Below are positions 1-7,654 of a stretch of 64,000 bases of DNA, piece by piece. Below the pieces are notes generated by a model that did no database searches, had not been told where the DNA came from, and saw nothing but the letters and a program-made list of their open reading frames with translations. Each line of letters starts with the position of its first letter. The first letter of the stretch is position 1. The position numbers and the translations under genes were made by a program. This DNA comes from Sediminibacterium salmoneum NBRC 103935 (GTDB taxonomy: Bacteria > Bacteroidota > Bacteroidia > Chitinophagales > Chitinophagaceae): the NCBI RefSeq assembly GCF_000511175.1, contig NZ_KI866530.1, positions 1,486,919 through 1,550,918 of the forward strand, written 5' to 3'.

Positions 1-661
1 TTGCTTCAATGATTTCTTTGAAGGTATCCAGACTAATTTGTTTGCGACCCACTTTCAGCATGGTTCCTACCAAACCACGGACCATTCCGCGCAGGAAACG
101 GTTGGCGGAAACCGTGTACTTCAGTTGTTGCGCGGCGGGTTTGCTCCACCCCGACAAATCAATGGAACAATTATGGGTAAATACCTGTGTATTGCGTTTG
201 GCAAAACTGGTAAAGTCTGTGTACTCTTTTAAAGTAGCTGCTGCAGACTGCAGTAAGTCGAAGTCGAGTTCAAAAGGATAATACCAGCCGCGATCCTTCA
301 TAAACGGATCTTTCTGCTGATATATATAGTAATGATATTCGCGACCCAACGCATCAAAACGACAATGGGCAGTATCACTTACCAAACGAATGCTGCGCAC
401 GGCAATATCATCAGGAAGAATCGCATTCAGGTTATATACATGCTTATCGGTAATCGGGAGTTCCGTATCAAAATGAAAATAATTCTGCAATGCATGCACA
501 CCCGCATCTGTTCTGGAAGATCCTGTTAAAGCTAGGGGCTCTTTAAATAAAGTAAGCATGGCTTTTTCCAGTGCCAGCTGAACAGTAGCTGCATTATCCT
601 GAATCTGAAAGCCATGATAGGCAGTGCCCTTGTAAGAGAGTTCAATAAAAAATCGGGGCAT
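1..661 (-). CDS. truA: tRNA pseudouridine(38-40) synthase TruA, 3' end outside window
   Basis: TruA isomerises uridines 38-40 in the anticodon arm of many tRNAs. The minus-strand frame opens at an ATG at 661 and runs off the window edge after about 220 codons, so the C-terminal end is missing. The start reads MPRFFIELSYKGTAYHGFQ, a typical TruA first strand. The catalytic motif SSRTDAGVHA is intact, with the conserved Asp at residue 52. Later blocks FDALGREYHYYIY and RFLRGMVRGLVG also match the family. The gene starts two bases after the stop of an upstream exported protein, so the two are probably co-transcribed. Identification is secure from the motifs. Confidence 0.95.
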   Translation of the reverse strand, partial: MPRFFIELSYKGTAYHGFQIQDNAATVQLALEKAMLTLFKEPLALTGSSRTDAGVHALQNYFHFDTELPITDKHVYNLNAILPDDIAVRSIRLVSDTAHCRFDALGREYHYYIYQQKDPFMKDRGWYYPFELDFDLLQSAAATLKEYTDFTSFAKRNTQVFTHNCSIDLSGWSKPAAQQLKYTVSANRFLRGMVRGLVGTMLKVGRKQISLDTFKEIIEA

Positions 662-663
662 GG

Positions 664-1209
664 TTATCGGTTCTGCTTTTTCTGTGCCTCTCGAACAGTA
701 ACCGGCTTGGGAACCGGAATCAAAATAACCAGGTTTTCGGCCTTACCCCCATTCCTTACTTTATATACCTGCTCAATACCCGCATCGGTTACACGATCAG
801 ATAATTTTTCTATTTGCTTTTCTCCCGGCTGCACAGTAATAGGTTGTTCAGGTGCTTCTCCCCTAACCAAGGCAAGGGTAACCATATCCATCAGCATCCA
901 TTCTCCATCCTGAGTAATCTTTAATGCATAGCCTTTGGGCTTGCTGTTGATGCTGAATTTAAAATTGTATTCCCGATAAGCACCGGAAGGAAAACCTAGC
1001 ACCATGCTGTAATCGCCATTAGGTAAATTAGGAATTAATAAATACCCTTTTGCATTAGAAGAATGGATATTACCTTTAAGCTGTATATGATAAGGCTGAT
1101 TGTTTTCGGACTGTATATACAAAAAGTTATTTTGGGCATTGGATAGTAGCGCCATTAATAAAAGTCCGGTTAAAAAGGATAAACGGTGTAGCATACTACG
1201 CATGAACAT
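664..1209 (-). CDS. exported hypothetical protein, about 180 aa
   Basis: A protein of unknown function. Residues 1-25 form a signal peptide with a hydrophobic core and a likely cleavage after SNA before QNN. The mature part begins with FLYIQSENNQPYHIQLKG and appears rich in beta strands. From memory, similar starts occur in uncharacterised Bacteroidota exported proteins. The C-terminal third is charged and ends with several Lys and Gln. Three Met codons lie within the first six residues (1209, 1203 and 1194), so the exact start is uncertain. It lies directly upstream of truA on the same strand. No enzyme motif is visible. Confidence 0.75.
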   Translation of the reverse strand: MFMRSMLHRLSFLTGLLLMALLSNAQNNFLYIQSENNQPYHIQLKGNIHSSNAKGYLLIPNLPNGDYSMVLGFPSGAYREYNFKFSINSKPKGYALKITQDGEWMLMDMVTLALVRGEAPEQPITVQPGEKQIEKLSDRVTDAGIEQVYKVRNGGKAENLVILIPVPKPVTVREAQKKQNR

Positions 1210-1225
1210 GTAAACTTGCTTTTTT

Positions 1226-1233
1226 CAAATTTA
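1226..1233 (-). promoter_or_regulatory. possible -7 promoter element (TAAATTTG)
   Basis: On the minus strand the sequence TAAATTTG matches the Bacteroidota -7 consensus TAnnTTTG. It lies about 17 bases before the first Met codon of the exported hypothetical gene. No good -33 TTTG is visible at the expected distance and the leader would be very short, so this is a weak call. Confidence 0.3.
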
Positions 1234-1249
1234 CTACTTAAAACAGATT

Positions 1250-3706
1250 ATGAAGAAACTATTACTGATTATTGCCCTGGCACAGCTGGGCAATTTAACA
1301 GCACAGGAAGCGGGAAAAGAGACCAACAAGCAATACAGGTCTGTTCCGGAAAAAATTAATAACCTGGTACATACCAAACTGAATGCGAATTTCGATTATA
1401 GCCAGTCCAGGTTAAACGGAAACGTCTGGATTACCCTGAAGCCGCACTTTTATGCAACAGACAGTTTACAGCTAGACGCCAAGGGGATGGACATTAAACA
1501 ACTGGCAATAGTAAAAGCTGGTAAGAATATTCCGTTAAAGTACCAATACGATGGATGGGTGCTTCGTGTTAAACTGGATAAATCGTACACCCGTAACGAA
1601 AGCTATACGGTATATATAGATTATACAGCAAAGCCCGATGAACTGGAAGTTAAGGGGAGCGCAGCCATCACGGATGCAAAGGGTCTGTATTTCATTAATC
1701 CAAAAGGAGAAGACAAAAACAAGCCCACACAAATCTGGACCCAGGGAGAAACAGAAGCCACTTCTGTTTGGGTACCAACCATCGACAAGACCAATCAAAA
1801 AACAACACAGGAGTTTAATTTAACCGTGCCTGCCAAATATGTTACACTCAGCAATGGCAAACTCGTTAAACAAACCCTGAATGCAAATGGTACCCGAACC
1901 GATAGCTGGAAGATGGATTTACCGCATGCACCTTATTTGTTCTTTATGGGTGTGGGTGATTACGCAGTAATTAAAGATGCCTACAAGGGTAAGGAAGTAA
2001 GCTATTATGTAGAGAAGCCTTATGAAAAAGTAGCACGCAGCATTTTTGGGAACACGCCTGAAATGATGCAATATTTTTCAAGCAAATTAAGCGTGGATTA
2101 TCCATGGGTTAAATACAGCCAGATCACTGGAAGAGATTATGTAAGTGGTGCCATGGAAAATACCACTGCTACCCTGCATCAGGAATCGGCACAACAGGAT
2201 GCCAGAGAATTAACCGATGGCAATAGCTGGGAAGGAACCATAGCGCACGAATTATTTCACCACTGGTTTGGGGATTATGTAACCGCAGAAAGCTGGAGCA
2301 ACCTAACGGTAAACGAAAGCTTTGCCGATTACAGTGAATATTTATGGGCAGAATACAAACAGGGAAAAGACGAAGCGGCTTTTATAAACTGGAGTGCAAT
2401 GAATGGATACTTAAACAGCCCTTCCGATGCAAGCAAACACCTGGTAAGATTTTATTACGATACGCAGGAAGACATGTTTGATGCAGTGAGTTATAGTAAG
2501 GGCGGTAGAATCCTTCACATGCTTAGAAAGTATGTGGGAGACGATGCGTTTTTTGCTTCGCTGAATAAATATTTAACCGATAACAAATTTGGAACAGGTA
2601 GCGGACATAAACTAAGACTGGCTTTTGAAGCTGTTACCGGAAAAGACCTGAACTGGTTCTTTAATCAGTGGTATTTCAATAGTGGTCATCCGAATTTAAC
2701 ATTGAGTCAGCAATACGATGGCACCGCTAAAAAGCTGATGGTAGTTATTAAGCAAACACAAACTCATCAGATTTATCAGCTTCCTATTCTGATAGATATT
2801 TACCATGGTGCCAATAAAAAAAGAGAAATGGTTTGGGCAAAAAATGCAGCTGATACTTTTTATTTTGATGTAGCCACACAACCCGACCTGGTGAATATAG
2901 ATCCTGAAAGAGTGTTGCTTGCAGTGAAAAAAGAATCCAAAACCATGGAAGCCTATGCGCACCAGATGAAATATGGTGGTCACTATTTAGACAGAAGAGA
3001 AGCGATAGACTATGCAGGTAAAAAAATTACAGAACCAGGAGCATATGCATTGGTTGAAGCAGGTTTGAAAGACCCATATTTCAGAATCAGAATGAAGGCT
3101 TTGGGTAGTTTCGGCAATGCCAAATTAACAGAAGCAACCATTGCAACTATTGAAAACCTGGCTAAGAATGACCCATCCAAATTAGTAAGAGCAGATGCCA
3201 TCAGTATACTGGGCCGATTGAAAAATCAGACATATGCATCTCAGTTTGAAAACTACATCAAAGACTCTTCCTATTCAGTTGCCGGGGCAGCTTTGATGGC
3301 ATTGAACGATTTGGATGGAAAGAAAGCTTTTGCCATTGCGAATGAACTGAAAAATCAAACAGCAAAGGGCAGATTGAGTTCTGCAATCAGTTCAGTGATT
3401 ATTGCCAATGGCGATGAATCTGCTTACGAGTATATTATGAAAAACTTTACCGAAATGCCATTGTCACAGGCAAAATTCACGGCCATTGGTTCTCTGGTTG
3501 AATTCCTGTCGAAAGTAAAAGATGCATCTAAATTCAAAGCAGGTGTGGATGCCATTGTGGAATTCAGAAATGCCATTCCATCCAGTGCAAGATCTCAAAC
3601 AGATCCGGTGATCAATAATATGTTCTTAAAAGGATTGGCTACCAAGAAAGAAGCCAGCGGAGAGCAGGCATTGGCAGACTATGCAAAAGAGAAAGCCAAG
3701 CAATAA
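1250..3706 (+). CDS. secreted M1 family zinc aminopeptidase
   Basis: A zinc exopeptidase of family M1 that removes N-terminal residues from peptides, exported by Sec (signal peptide ending LTAQ at about residue 19). The substrate-anchoring motif GAMENTTATL is near residue 300. The zinc site HELFHH places its ligands at His333, His337 and, 18 residues later, Glu356 in NESFADY, which is the exact M1 spacing. The final 250 or so residues are helical repeats resembling the HEAT/ARM-type C-terminal domain of long M1 enzymes. The length of 818 residues fits. A strong terminator follows, and the gene is divergent from the exported hypothetical, so it is probably monocistronic. A likely role is peptide nutrition. 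Confidence 0.93.
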   Translation: MKKLLLIIALAQLGNLTAQEAGKETNKQYRSVPEKINNLVHTKLNANFDYSQSRLNGNVWITLKPHFYATDSLQLDAKGMDIKQLAIVKAGKNIPLKYQYDGWVLRVKLDKSYTRNESYTVYIDYTAKPDELEVKGSAAITDAKGLYFINPKGEDKNKPTQIWTQGETEATSVWVPTIDKTNQKTTQEFNLTVPAKYVTLSNGKLVKQTLNANGTRTDSWKMDLPHAPYLFFMGVGDYAVIKDAYKGKEVSYYVEKPYEKVARSIFGNTPEMMQYFSSKLSVDYPWVKYSQITGRDYVSGAMENTTATLHQESAQQDARELTDGNSWEGTIAHELFHHWFGDYVTAESWSNLTVNESFADYSEYLWAEYKQGKDEAAFINWSAMNGYLNSPSDASKHLVRFYYDTQEDMFDAVSYSKGGRILHMLRKYVGDDAFFASLNKYLTDNKFGTGSGHKLRLAFEAVTGKDLNWFFNQWYFNSGHPNLTLSQQYDGTAKKLMVVIKQTQTHQIYQLPILIDIYHGANKKREMVWAKNAADTFYFDVATQPDLVNIDPERVLLAVKKESKTMEAYAHQMKYGGHYLDRREAIDYAGKKITEPGAYALVEAGLKDPYFRIRMKALGSFGNAKLTEATIATIENLAKNDPSKLVRADAISILGRLKNQTYASQFENYIKDSSYSVAGAALMALNDLDGKKAFAIANELKNQTAKGRLSSAISSVIIANGDESAYEYIMKNFTEMPLSQAKFTAIGSLVEFLSKVKDASKFKAGVDAIVEFRNAIPSSARSQTDPVINNMFLKGLATKKEASGEQALADYAKEKAKQ

Positions 3707-3755
3707 AAGCAGATTGATTCGCTTGAACAGATTGAGTTTATGATTGCCAATTATC

Positions 3756-3785
3756 AAAGCCCTGGGTTTCTCCCGGGGCTTTTTT
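3756..3785 (+). terminator. Rho-independent terminator after the M1 peptidase
   Basis: An 11-bp stem with one mismatch: AAAGCCCTGGG, five-base loop, CCCGGGGCTTT. It runs into a T tract and lies about 50 bases after the M1 stop codon. The partly A-rich 5' side means it could also act on the convergent minus-strand gene. Confidence 0.85.
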
Positions 3786-3852
3786 ATGAAAAAAGCCATG
3801 AAAAATACAATGCGAAATTGATTGGGCTTTTCTGAAAGTGGATGGATTGAAA

Positions 3853-4674
3853 CTAATGCTGCGTCGGTAAAGAAACAGTAGTACTGGAACTCAATTCAAT
3901 GGTAACAGGCAGTACTTCTTTTTCCATCGTACTGCTGCCCGAAAGTTTTACTTTCATAGACTCTGACTGCATAATGCCGGAAACTAAATCGTAAACCCTT
4001 TCCGTTCGGGCAATACCTTTAAACTGCTGTAAAACCGACTTCCCCAGTTGACTCAATTTGTTTTTAATGAACCAGTCTGAAAGAACGGAAACAAAAACCT
4101 GCCGGTCAATTATTTTTGTAATAATGTACTGATGCAATTGCCTGGAACTATCCTGAACAGTAGAGTCTGACCAGATTAAGCCGGCTTTCACTGTTTTTTT
4201 ATCAAATGGTAAAAAATATTTACCAGGGTCTTCTTCAATTTCAAAGTAAAAGGGTTTACTGGACTCAATTGTATCGTATAACAATCCTTTTGCATGAAAA
4301 CGGCTGATAACCATTTTTCTGGGCTTATTAATATTCGCCATCAGCCATGCTTGTTCGGCTGACTGCAGTCCGGCAGTATCATTGCTGTTGAATTTATCTT
4401 CTCTGCCAAAAGCAAATAAGCTACCTGAAATATTTTCAGTGGTAGCTTCCAGTTCAAAATAATTTGAAACAGGGGTTAATAAACGATAACTGGTTTGAGT
4501 TGACTTCTGAGATTGAATGGTAATTGGCTGATCGGGAATATGCAGGTTGGTAATATTACTAACCTGATGAACCACACGGAACAAGGGCATTGAATAAGTT
4601 TGTGCACTCAGTTTACCCGATGCAAAAATCAGTATCCAGAATAACTTCCCCCCTATCCAATTCAATTGTTGCAT
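3853..4674 (-). CDS. exported hypothetical protein, last gene of the lemA-TPM cluster
   Basis: A 273-residue protein I cannot assign. The chosen ATG at 4674 gives a signal peptide (MQQLNWIGGKLFWILIFASG, then KLSAQ) and lies 10 bases after the stop of the upstream TPM gene. The longer open frame to 4785 only reads the Gly-coding DNA of that gene out of frame as an Ala-rich stretch, so I discarded it. The mature part has alternating polar and hydrophobic strands, no cysteine-based lipobox and no recognisable catalytic motif. Its position as the fourth gene behind lemA and two TPM genes suggests a periplasmic or envelope role. Confidence 0.75.
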   Translation of the reverse strand: MQQLNWIGGKLFWILIFASGKLSAQTYSMPLFRVVHQVSNITNLHIPDQPITIQSQKSTQTSYRLLTPVSNYFELEATTENISGSLFAFGREDKFNSNDTAGLQSAEQAWLMANINKPRKMVISRFHAKGLLYDTIESSKPFYFEIEEDPGKYFLPFDKKTVKAGLIWSDSTVQDSSRQLHQYIITKIIDRQVFVSVLSDWFIKNKLSQLGKSVLQQFKGIARTERVYDLVSGIMQSESMKVKLSGSSTMEKEVLPVTIELSSSTTVSLPTQH

Positions 4675-4684
4675 GATATTAGCA

Positions 4685-5482
4685 TTACCAGGACCCGCCT
4701 GCTCCACCTCCGCCACTACTACCTCCCCCAAAACCGCCGAAGCCACCGCCACCGAAGCCGCCACCACCAAAGCCGCCGCCTCCACCTCTATTATTGCCTC
4801 CTAACAAAGTAGACCACAACAAAGCTTCAGCCACATTGGCCGCACCTCTCCGGCTCATCATTCCGCCTCCACGGCCACCTCTTCCGCCACCACCACGGCC
4901 TGCGCCTAAAATAAAAATGATAACGATAATGATAAAAATGAAAGTAAGTATAGATCCACCGCTATCTCCGTTATTGTTTTTCTTAACCCGTTTGGTTTTG
5001 TATTCACCCACTGCCGCTTTGGCCAATGCATTAACGGCATTATCAATTCCACGATAATAATTCTGTTGCTTAAATTCCGGAACAATTTCATTTCTGTAAA
5101 TGCTGGAAGCGGTTACATCAGGAATTGCACCTTCTAAACCATAGCCTACTTCTATCCAGATTTTACGATCTTCAATGGAAGCCAGAATCAGGACCCCATT
5201 GTTGGTTTTTTTATTCCCTATGCCCCAGGAACGAAATAATTTATTAGCGTATTCCTGAACTTCGTAGCCCTCCAGGGTTTTCAGAATTACTACCGCAATC
5301 TGGTTAGAAGTGCTATCGTCCAGTGCCACCAGTTTTTCTTCCAAGATGGCAACCTGCTCCTTGCTTAACACACCCGCATAATCATTCACCAGCCTGGGTG
5401 GATTCGGCGGGGGCACTACTGTCTGAGCAATGCCTGTTACAAAGGAAACAACCAACAATAATATGAGTAGTAACTTCTTCAT
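4685..5482 (-). CDS. TPM domain protein, membrane-anchored with Gly-rich tail (YgcG type)
   Basis: The TPM fold (PF04536) occurs in envelope proteins linked to photosystem repair in plants and stress functions in bacteria; its bacterial activity is not well defined. Residues 1-20 are a signal peptide ending GIAQ. The TPM domain covers about residues 30-155, with LVNDYAGVLSKEQ, SNQIAVVILKTLEGYE and IWIEVGYGLEGAIPD matching the family. A transmembrane helix of Ile and Phe lies near 180-195. A long Gly-rich tail ends in GGAGGSW, as is common in this family. The ATG directly abuts the stop codon of the preceding TPM gene, indicating translational coupling. Confidence 0.9.
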   Translation of the reverse strand: MKKLLLILLLVVSFVTGIAQTVVPPPNPPRLVNDYAGVLSKEQVAILEEKLVALDDSTSNQIAVVILKTLEGYEVQEYANKLFRSWGIGNKKTNNGVLILASIEDRKIWIEVGYGLEGAIPDVTASSIYRNEIVPEFKQQNYYRGIDNAVNALAKAAVGEYKTKRVKKNNNGDSGGSILTFIFIIIVIIFILGAGRGGGGRGGRGGGMMSRRGAANVAEALLWSTLLGGNNRGGGGGFGGGGFGGGGFGGFGGGSSGGGGAGGSW

Positions 5483-5944
5483 TTATTTTCCAAAAACAAT
5501 CTCGTCAGGTAATTCATTTTTGTCAGTAGTTCCGTCGTATGGGAAATGGGCCACCAGGGCTTCACCAATATCTTCAATAATATGGCAGATTCCTTCTATA
5601 AAGTGCTTTTCTCTGAATTCGGAAAGCATCATTTCCACTTCTTTCAGCCAGAATGCATGACCTACTTTCTGGTGGATGCCTTCATCCCCAAAAACAGCCA
5701 GCTGATGATCCTCCATGGCTAAATACAACAGCACCCCGTTACGGGATGCTGTTTGATCCATTTTTAATTGGTAAAATATTTCCTTCGCCCTGTGCACCGG
5801 ATTCACCAGTTCACAATTGGATTCCACATAGATTCTGATTTCGCCACTGGTTCTTTGTTCAGCTTTTTGAATGGCTGCAACAATGGCATCTTTCTCTGCC
5901 TGGGTAAAATATTCTTTTCGTTTTTTTCCGAATAATCCAAACAT
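5483..5944 (-). CDS. small TPM domain protein without signal peptide
   Basis: A 153-residue protein consisting of essentially one TPM domain. Matching blocks are RTSGEIRIYVESNCE, RNGVLLYLAMEDHQLAVFGDEGIH and the helical end EMMLSEFREKHFIEG. It has no signal peptide or transmembrane helix, unlike its downstream paralogue, so it should be cytoplasmic or peripheral. It sits 9 bases after lemA and directly before the second TPM gene. Pairs of TPM genes next to lemA recur in Bacteroidota genomes. The molecular function is unknown. Confidence 0.88.
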   Translation of the reverse strand: MFGLFGKKRKEYFTQAEKDAIVAAIQKAEQRTSGEIRIYVESNCELVNPVHRAKEIFYQLKMDQTASRNGVLLYLAMEDHQLAVFGDEGIHQKVGHAFWLKEVEMMLSEFREKHFIEGICHIIEDIGEALVAHFPYDGTTDKNELPDEIVFGK

Positions 5945-5953
5945 GGGCCAATT

Positions 5954-6544
5954 TTAGAATTTAACTTCCGGAGCTTTCTCAGAACCTGCATCAGCTTTGA
6001 ATCCTTCCTTCACTTTAAAGCCGGTTATGCTGGCCAGAATATTCATAGGAAAAGAACGGGCTTTCACGTTATAGGCAGCTACAGCAGCGTTGAAGTCGTT
6101 TCTGGAAACCTTGATTCGGTTTTCAGTTCCTTCCAGCTGTGCCTGCAAGCCACGAAACGCTTCATTGGCTCTAAGATTAGGATAATTTTCTGTAACCATT
6201 AATAAACGACCTAAAGCCTGAGATAACTGACCTTGAGAGGCCTGAAATTCCTGTAATTTTTCCGGAGTCAGGTCTTTAGCATCTACTTTCATCTGGGTAG
6301 CACTTGCTCTGGCTTCTACCACAGCCTGCAAAGTTGACTGCTCAAAATTGGCTTCTCCCTTAACGGTATTCACCAAATTAGGGATAAGGTCTGCCCTGCG
6401 CTGATAATCACTTTGTACGTTGTTCCAGGACTGGCTTACGGTTTCATCTAATTTAACCAATCCATTGTAACCACTCATACCGCATCCGCCAATTAATACA
6501 ATTAATCCGATAATGACAATAAGGGTAATTCTCTTTGTGTTCAT
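5954..6544 (-). CDS. lemA: LemA family protein
   Basis: LemA proteins are membrane-anchored helical bundles with the N terminus outside; their function is not established. The ATG at 6544 gives 196 residues with the start MNTKRITLIVIIGLIVLIGG and one transmembrane segment, the normal family length. An open frame extends 22 codons further but adds only a sequence unlike the family. The core motifs YNGLVKLDETVSQSWNNV, RRADLIPNLVNTVKG, NYPNLRANEAF and ENRIKVSRNDFNAAVAAYN are all present. A Gly-Cys follows the hydrophobic stretch (LIGGC), so a lipoprotein form is possible. It is the first gene of a lemA-TPM-TPM-hypothetical operon. Confidence 0.93.
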   Translation of the reverse strand: MNTKRITLIVIIGLIVLIGGCGMSGYNGLVKLDETVSQSWNNVQSDYQRRADLIPNLVNTVKGEANFEQSTLQAVVEARASATQMKVDAKDLTPEKLQEFQASQGQLSQALGRLLMVTENYPNLRANEAFRGLQAQLEGTENRIKVSRNDFNAAVAAYNVKARSFPMNILASITGFKVKEGFKADAGSEKAPEVKF

Positions 6545-6636
6545 GTTTTTATATTTGAAGTATTGAATATACAAAACGGATGCCATATTTATGGGGTGGC
6601 AGAATGACATTTCACATTTTGCAAACGTTTTTCACC

Positions 6637-6644
6637 TATTTTTG
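6637..6644 (+). promoter_or_regulatory. likely promoter -7 element for sucD (TATTTTTG)
   Basis: TATTTTTG matches the Bacteroidota -7 consensus TAnnTTTG and lies 33 bases before the sucD ATG. A TTTTG at 6617-6621 could serve as the -33 element, although the 15-base spacing is slightly short. Confidence 0.5.
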
Positions 6645-6677
6645 CCCAAAATTTAAAAATCTCCGAAACGATAGGCT

Positions 6678-7550
6678 ATGTCAGTATTAGTAAACAAGCA
6701 CTCAAAAATCATTGTTCAGGGTTTTACCGGAACAGAGGGAACGTTTCATGCCACTCAAATGATTGAGTATGGAACCAATGTGGTAGGTGGAGTTACACCT
6801 AATAAAGGTGGAACAACCCATTTAGATAAGCCCGTATTTAATACAGTAGCCGACGCCGTGAAGCAAACAGGTGCTGACGTAAGTATCATTTTTGTACCAC
6901 CAGCGTTTGCAGCTGATGCCATTATGGAAGCGGCAGAAGCAGGAATTGGCTTGGTAGTATGTATTACGGAAGGTATTCCTGTACAGGATATGGTAAGAGT
7001 AAAAAATTACCTACAGGGAAGCAAGACTCGTTTAATTGGACCAAACTGTCCTGGTGTTATTACTGCTGAAGAAGCAAAAGTAGGTATCATGCCTGGCTTT
7101 ATTTTCAAAGCCGGTAGAATTGGTATTGTTTCAAAAAGTGGTACCCTTACCTATGAAGCAGCTGATCAGGTGGTAAAAGCCGGATTAGGAATCAGCACTG
7201 CCATTGGTATTGGCGGAGACCCAATCATTGGAACCCCAACCAAAGAAGCAGTAGAATTATTAATGAACGATCCTGAAACCGATGGTATCATCATGATTGG
7301 TGAAATTGGCGGTAGCATGGAAGCAGATGCTGCACGCTGGATCAAGGACAATAAAACCAAGCCTGTAGTAGGATTCATTGCAGGTCAAACTGCTCCTCCC
7401 GGAAGAAGAATGGGACATGCCGGTGCTATCATTGGCGGTGCAGATGATACAGCAGCTGCCAAAATGAAAATCATGGCAGAATGCGGTATTGAAGTAGTAG
7501 CAAGCCCTGCGGATATTGGTATTACCATGGCTGCTGCACTAAAAAAATAA
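6678..7550 (+). CDS. sucD: succinyl-CoA ligase, alpha subunit
   Basis: SucD is the CoA-binding, phosphohistidine-carrying subunit of succinyl-CoA synthetase in the TCA cycle, interconverting succinyl-CoA and succinate with phosphorylation of ADP or GDP. The N-terminal CoA-binding Rossmann fold starts [25 protein letters not shown] and [13 protein letters not shown] are family signatures. The phosphorylated histidine is His247 in [10 protein letters not shown]. The 290-residue length is normal and complete. The partner beta subunit sucC is not adjacent and lies outside this window. A terminator follows, so the gene is probably transcribed alone from the TATTTTTG promoter. Confidence 0.97.
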   Translation: MSVLVNKHSKIIVQGFTGTEGTFHATQMIEYGTNVVGGVTPNKGGTTHLDKPVFNTVADAVKQTGADVSIIFVPPAFAADAIMEAAEAGIGLVVCITEGIPVQDMVRVKNYLQGSKTRLIGPNCPGVITAEEAKVGIMPGFIFKAGRIGIVSKSGTLTYEAADQVVKAGLGISTAIGIGGDPIIGTPTKEAVELLMNDPETDGIIMIGEIGGSMEADAARWIKDNKTKPVVGFIAGQTAPPGRRMGHAGAIIGGADDTAAAKMKIMAECGIEVVASPADIGITMAAALKK

Positions 7551-7571
7551 ACAAGCAAATTGTTAATATAC

Positions 7572-7602
7572 AACCCGGAGCCCATCAGCTTCGGGTTTTT
7601 TT
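7572..7602 (+). terminator. Rho-independent terminator after sucD
   Basis: Inverted repeat AACCCGGAG / CTTCGGGTT with an 8-base loop followed directly by seven T residues, 22 bases after the sucD stop. Confidence 0.85.
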
Positions 7603-7654
7603 ATGCAAAAAACAGCATCTTGCATCATTAGCCATATATACCTAATTGATTTCT

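Noticed and set aside
4675..4785. N-terminal extension of the hypothetical protein and a Pro-rich plus-strand frame at 4794-5057
   Set aside because: Both come from reading the repetitive Gly codons of the TPM protein tail out of frame or on the other strand.
7646..7654. Alternative TTG start for the macroglobulin gene
   Set aside because: The ATG three codons later gives a cleaner signal peptide and is the better start.
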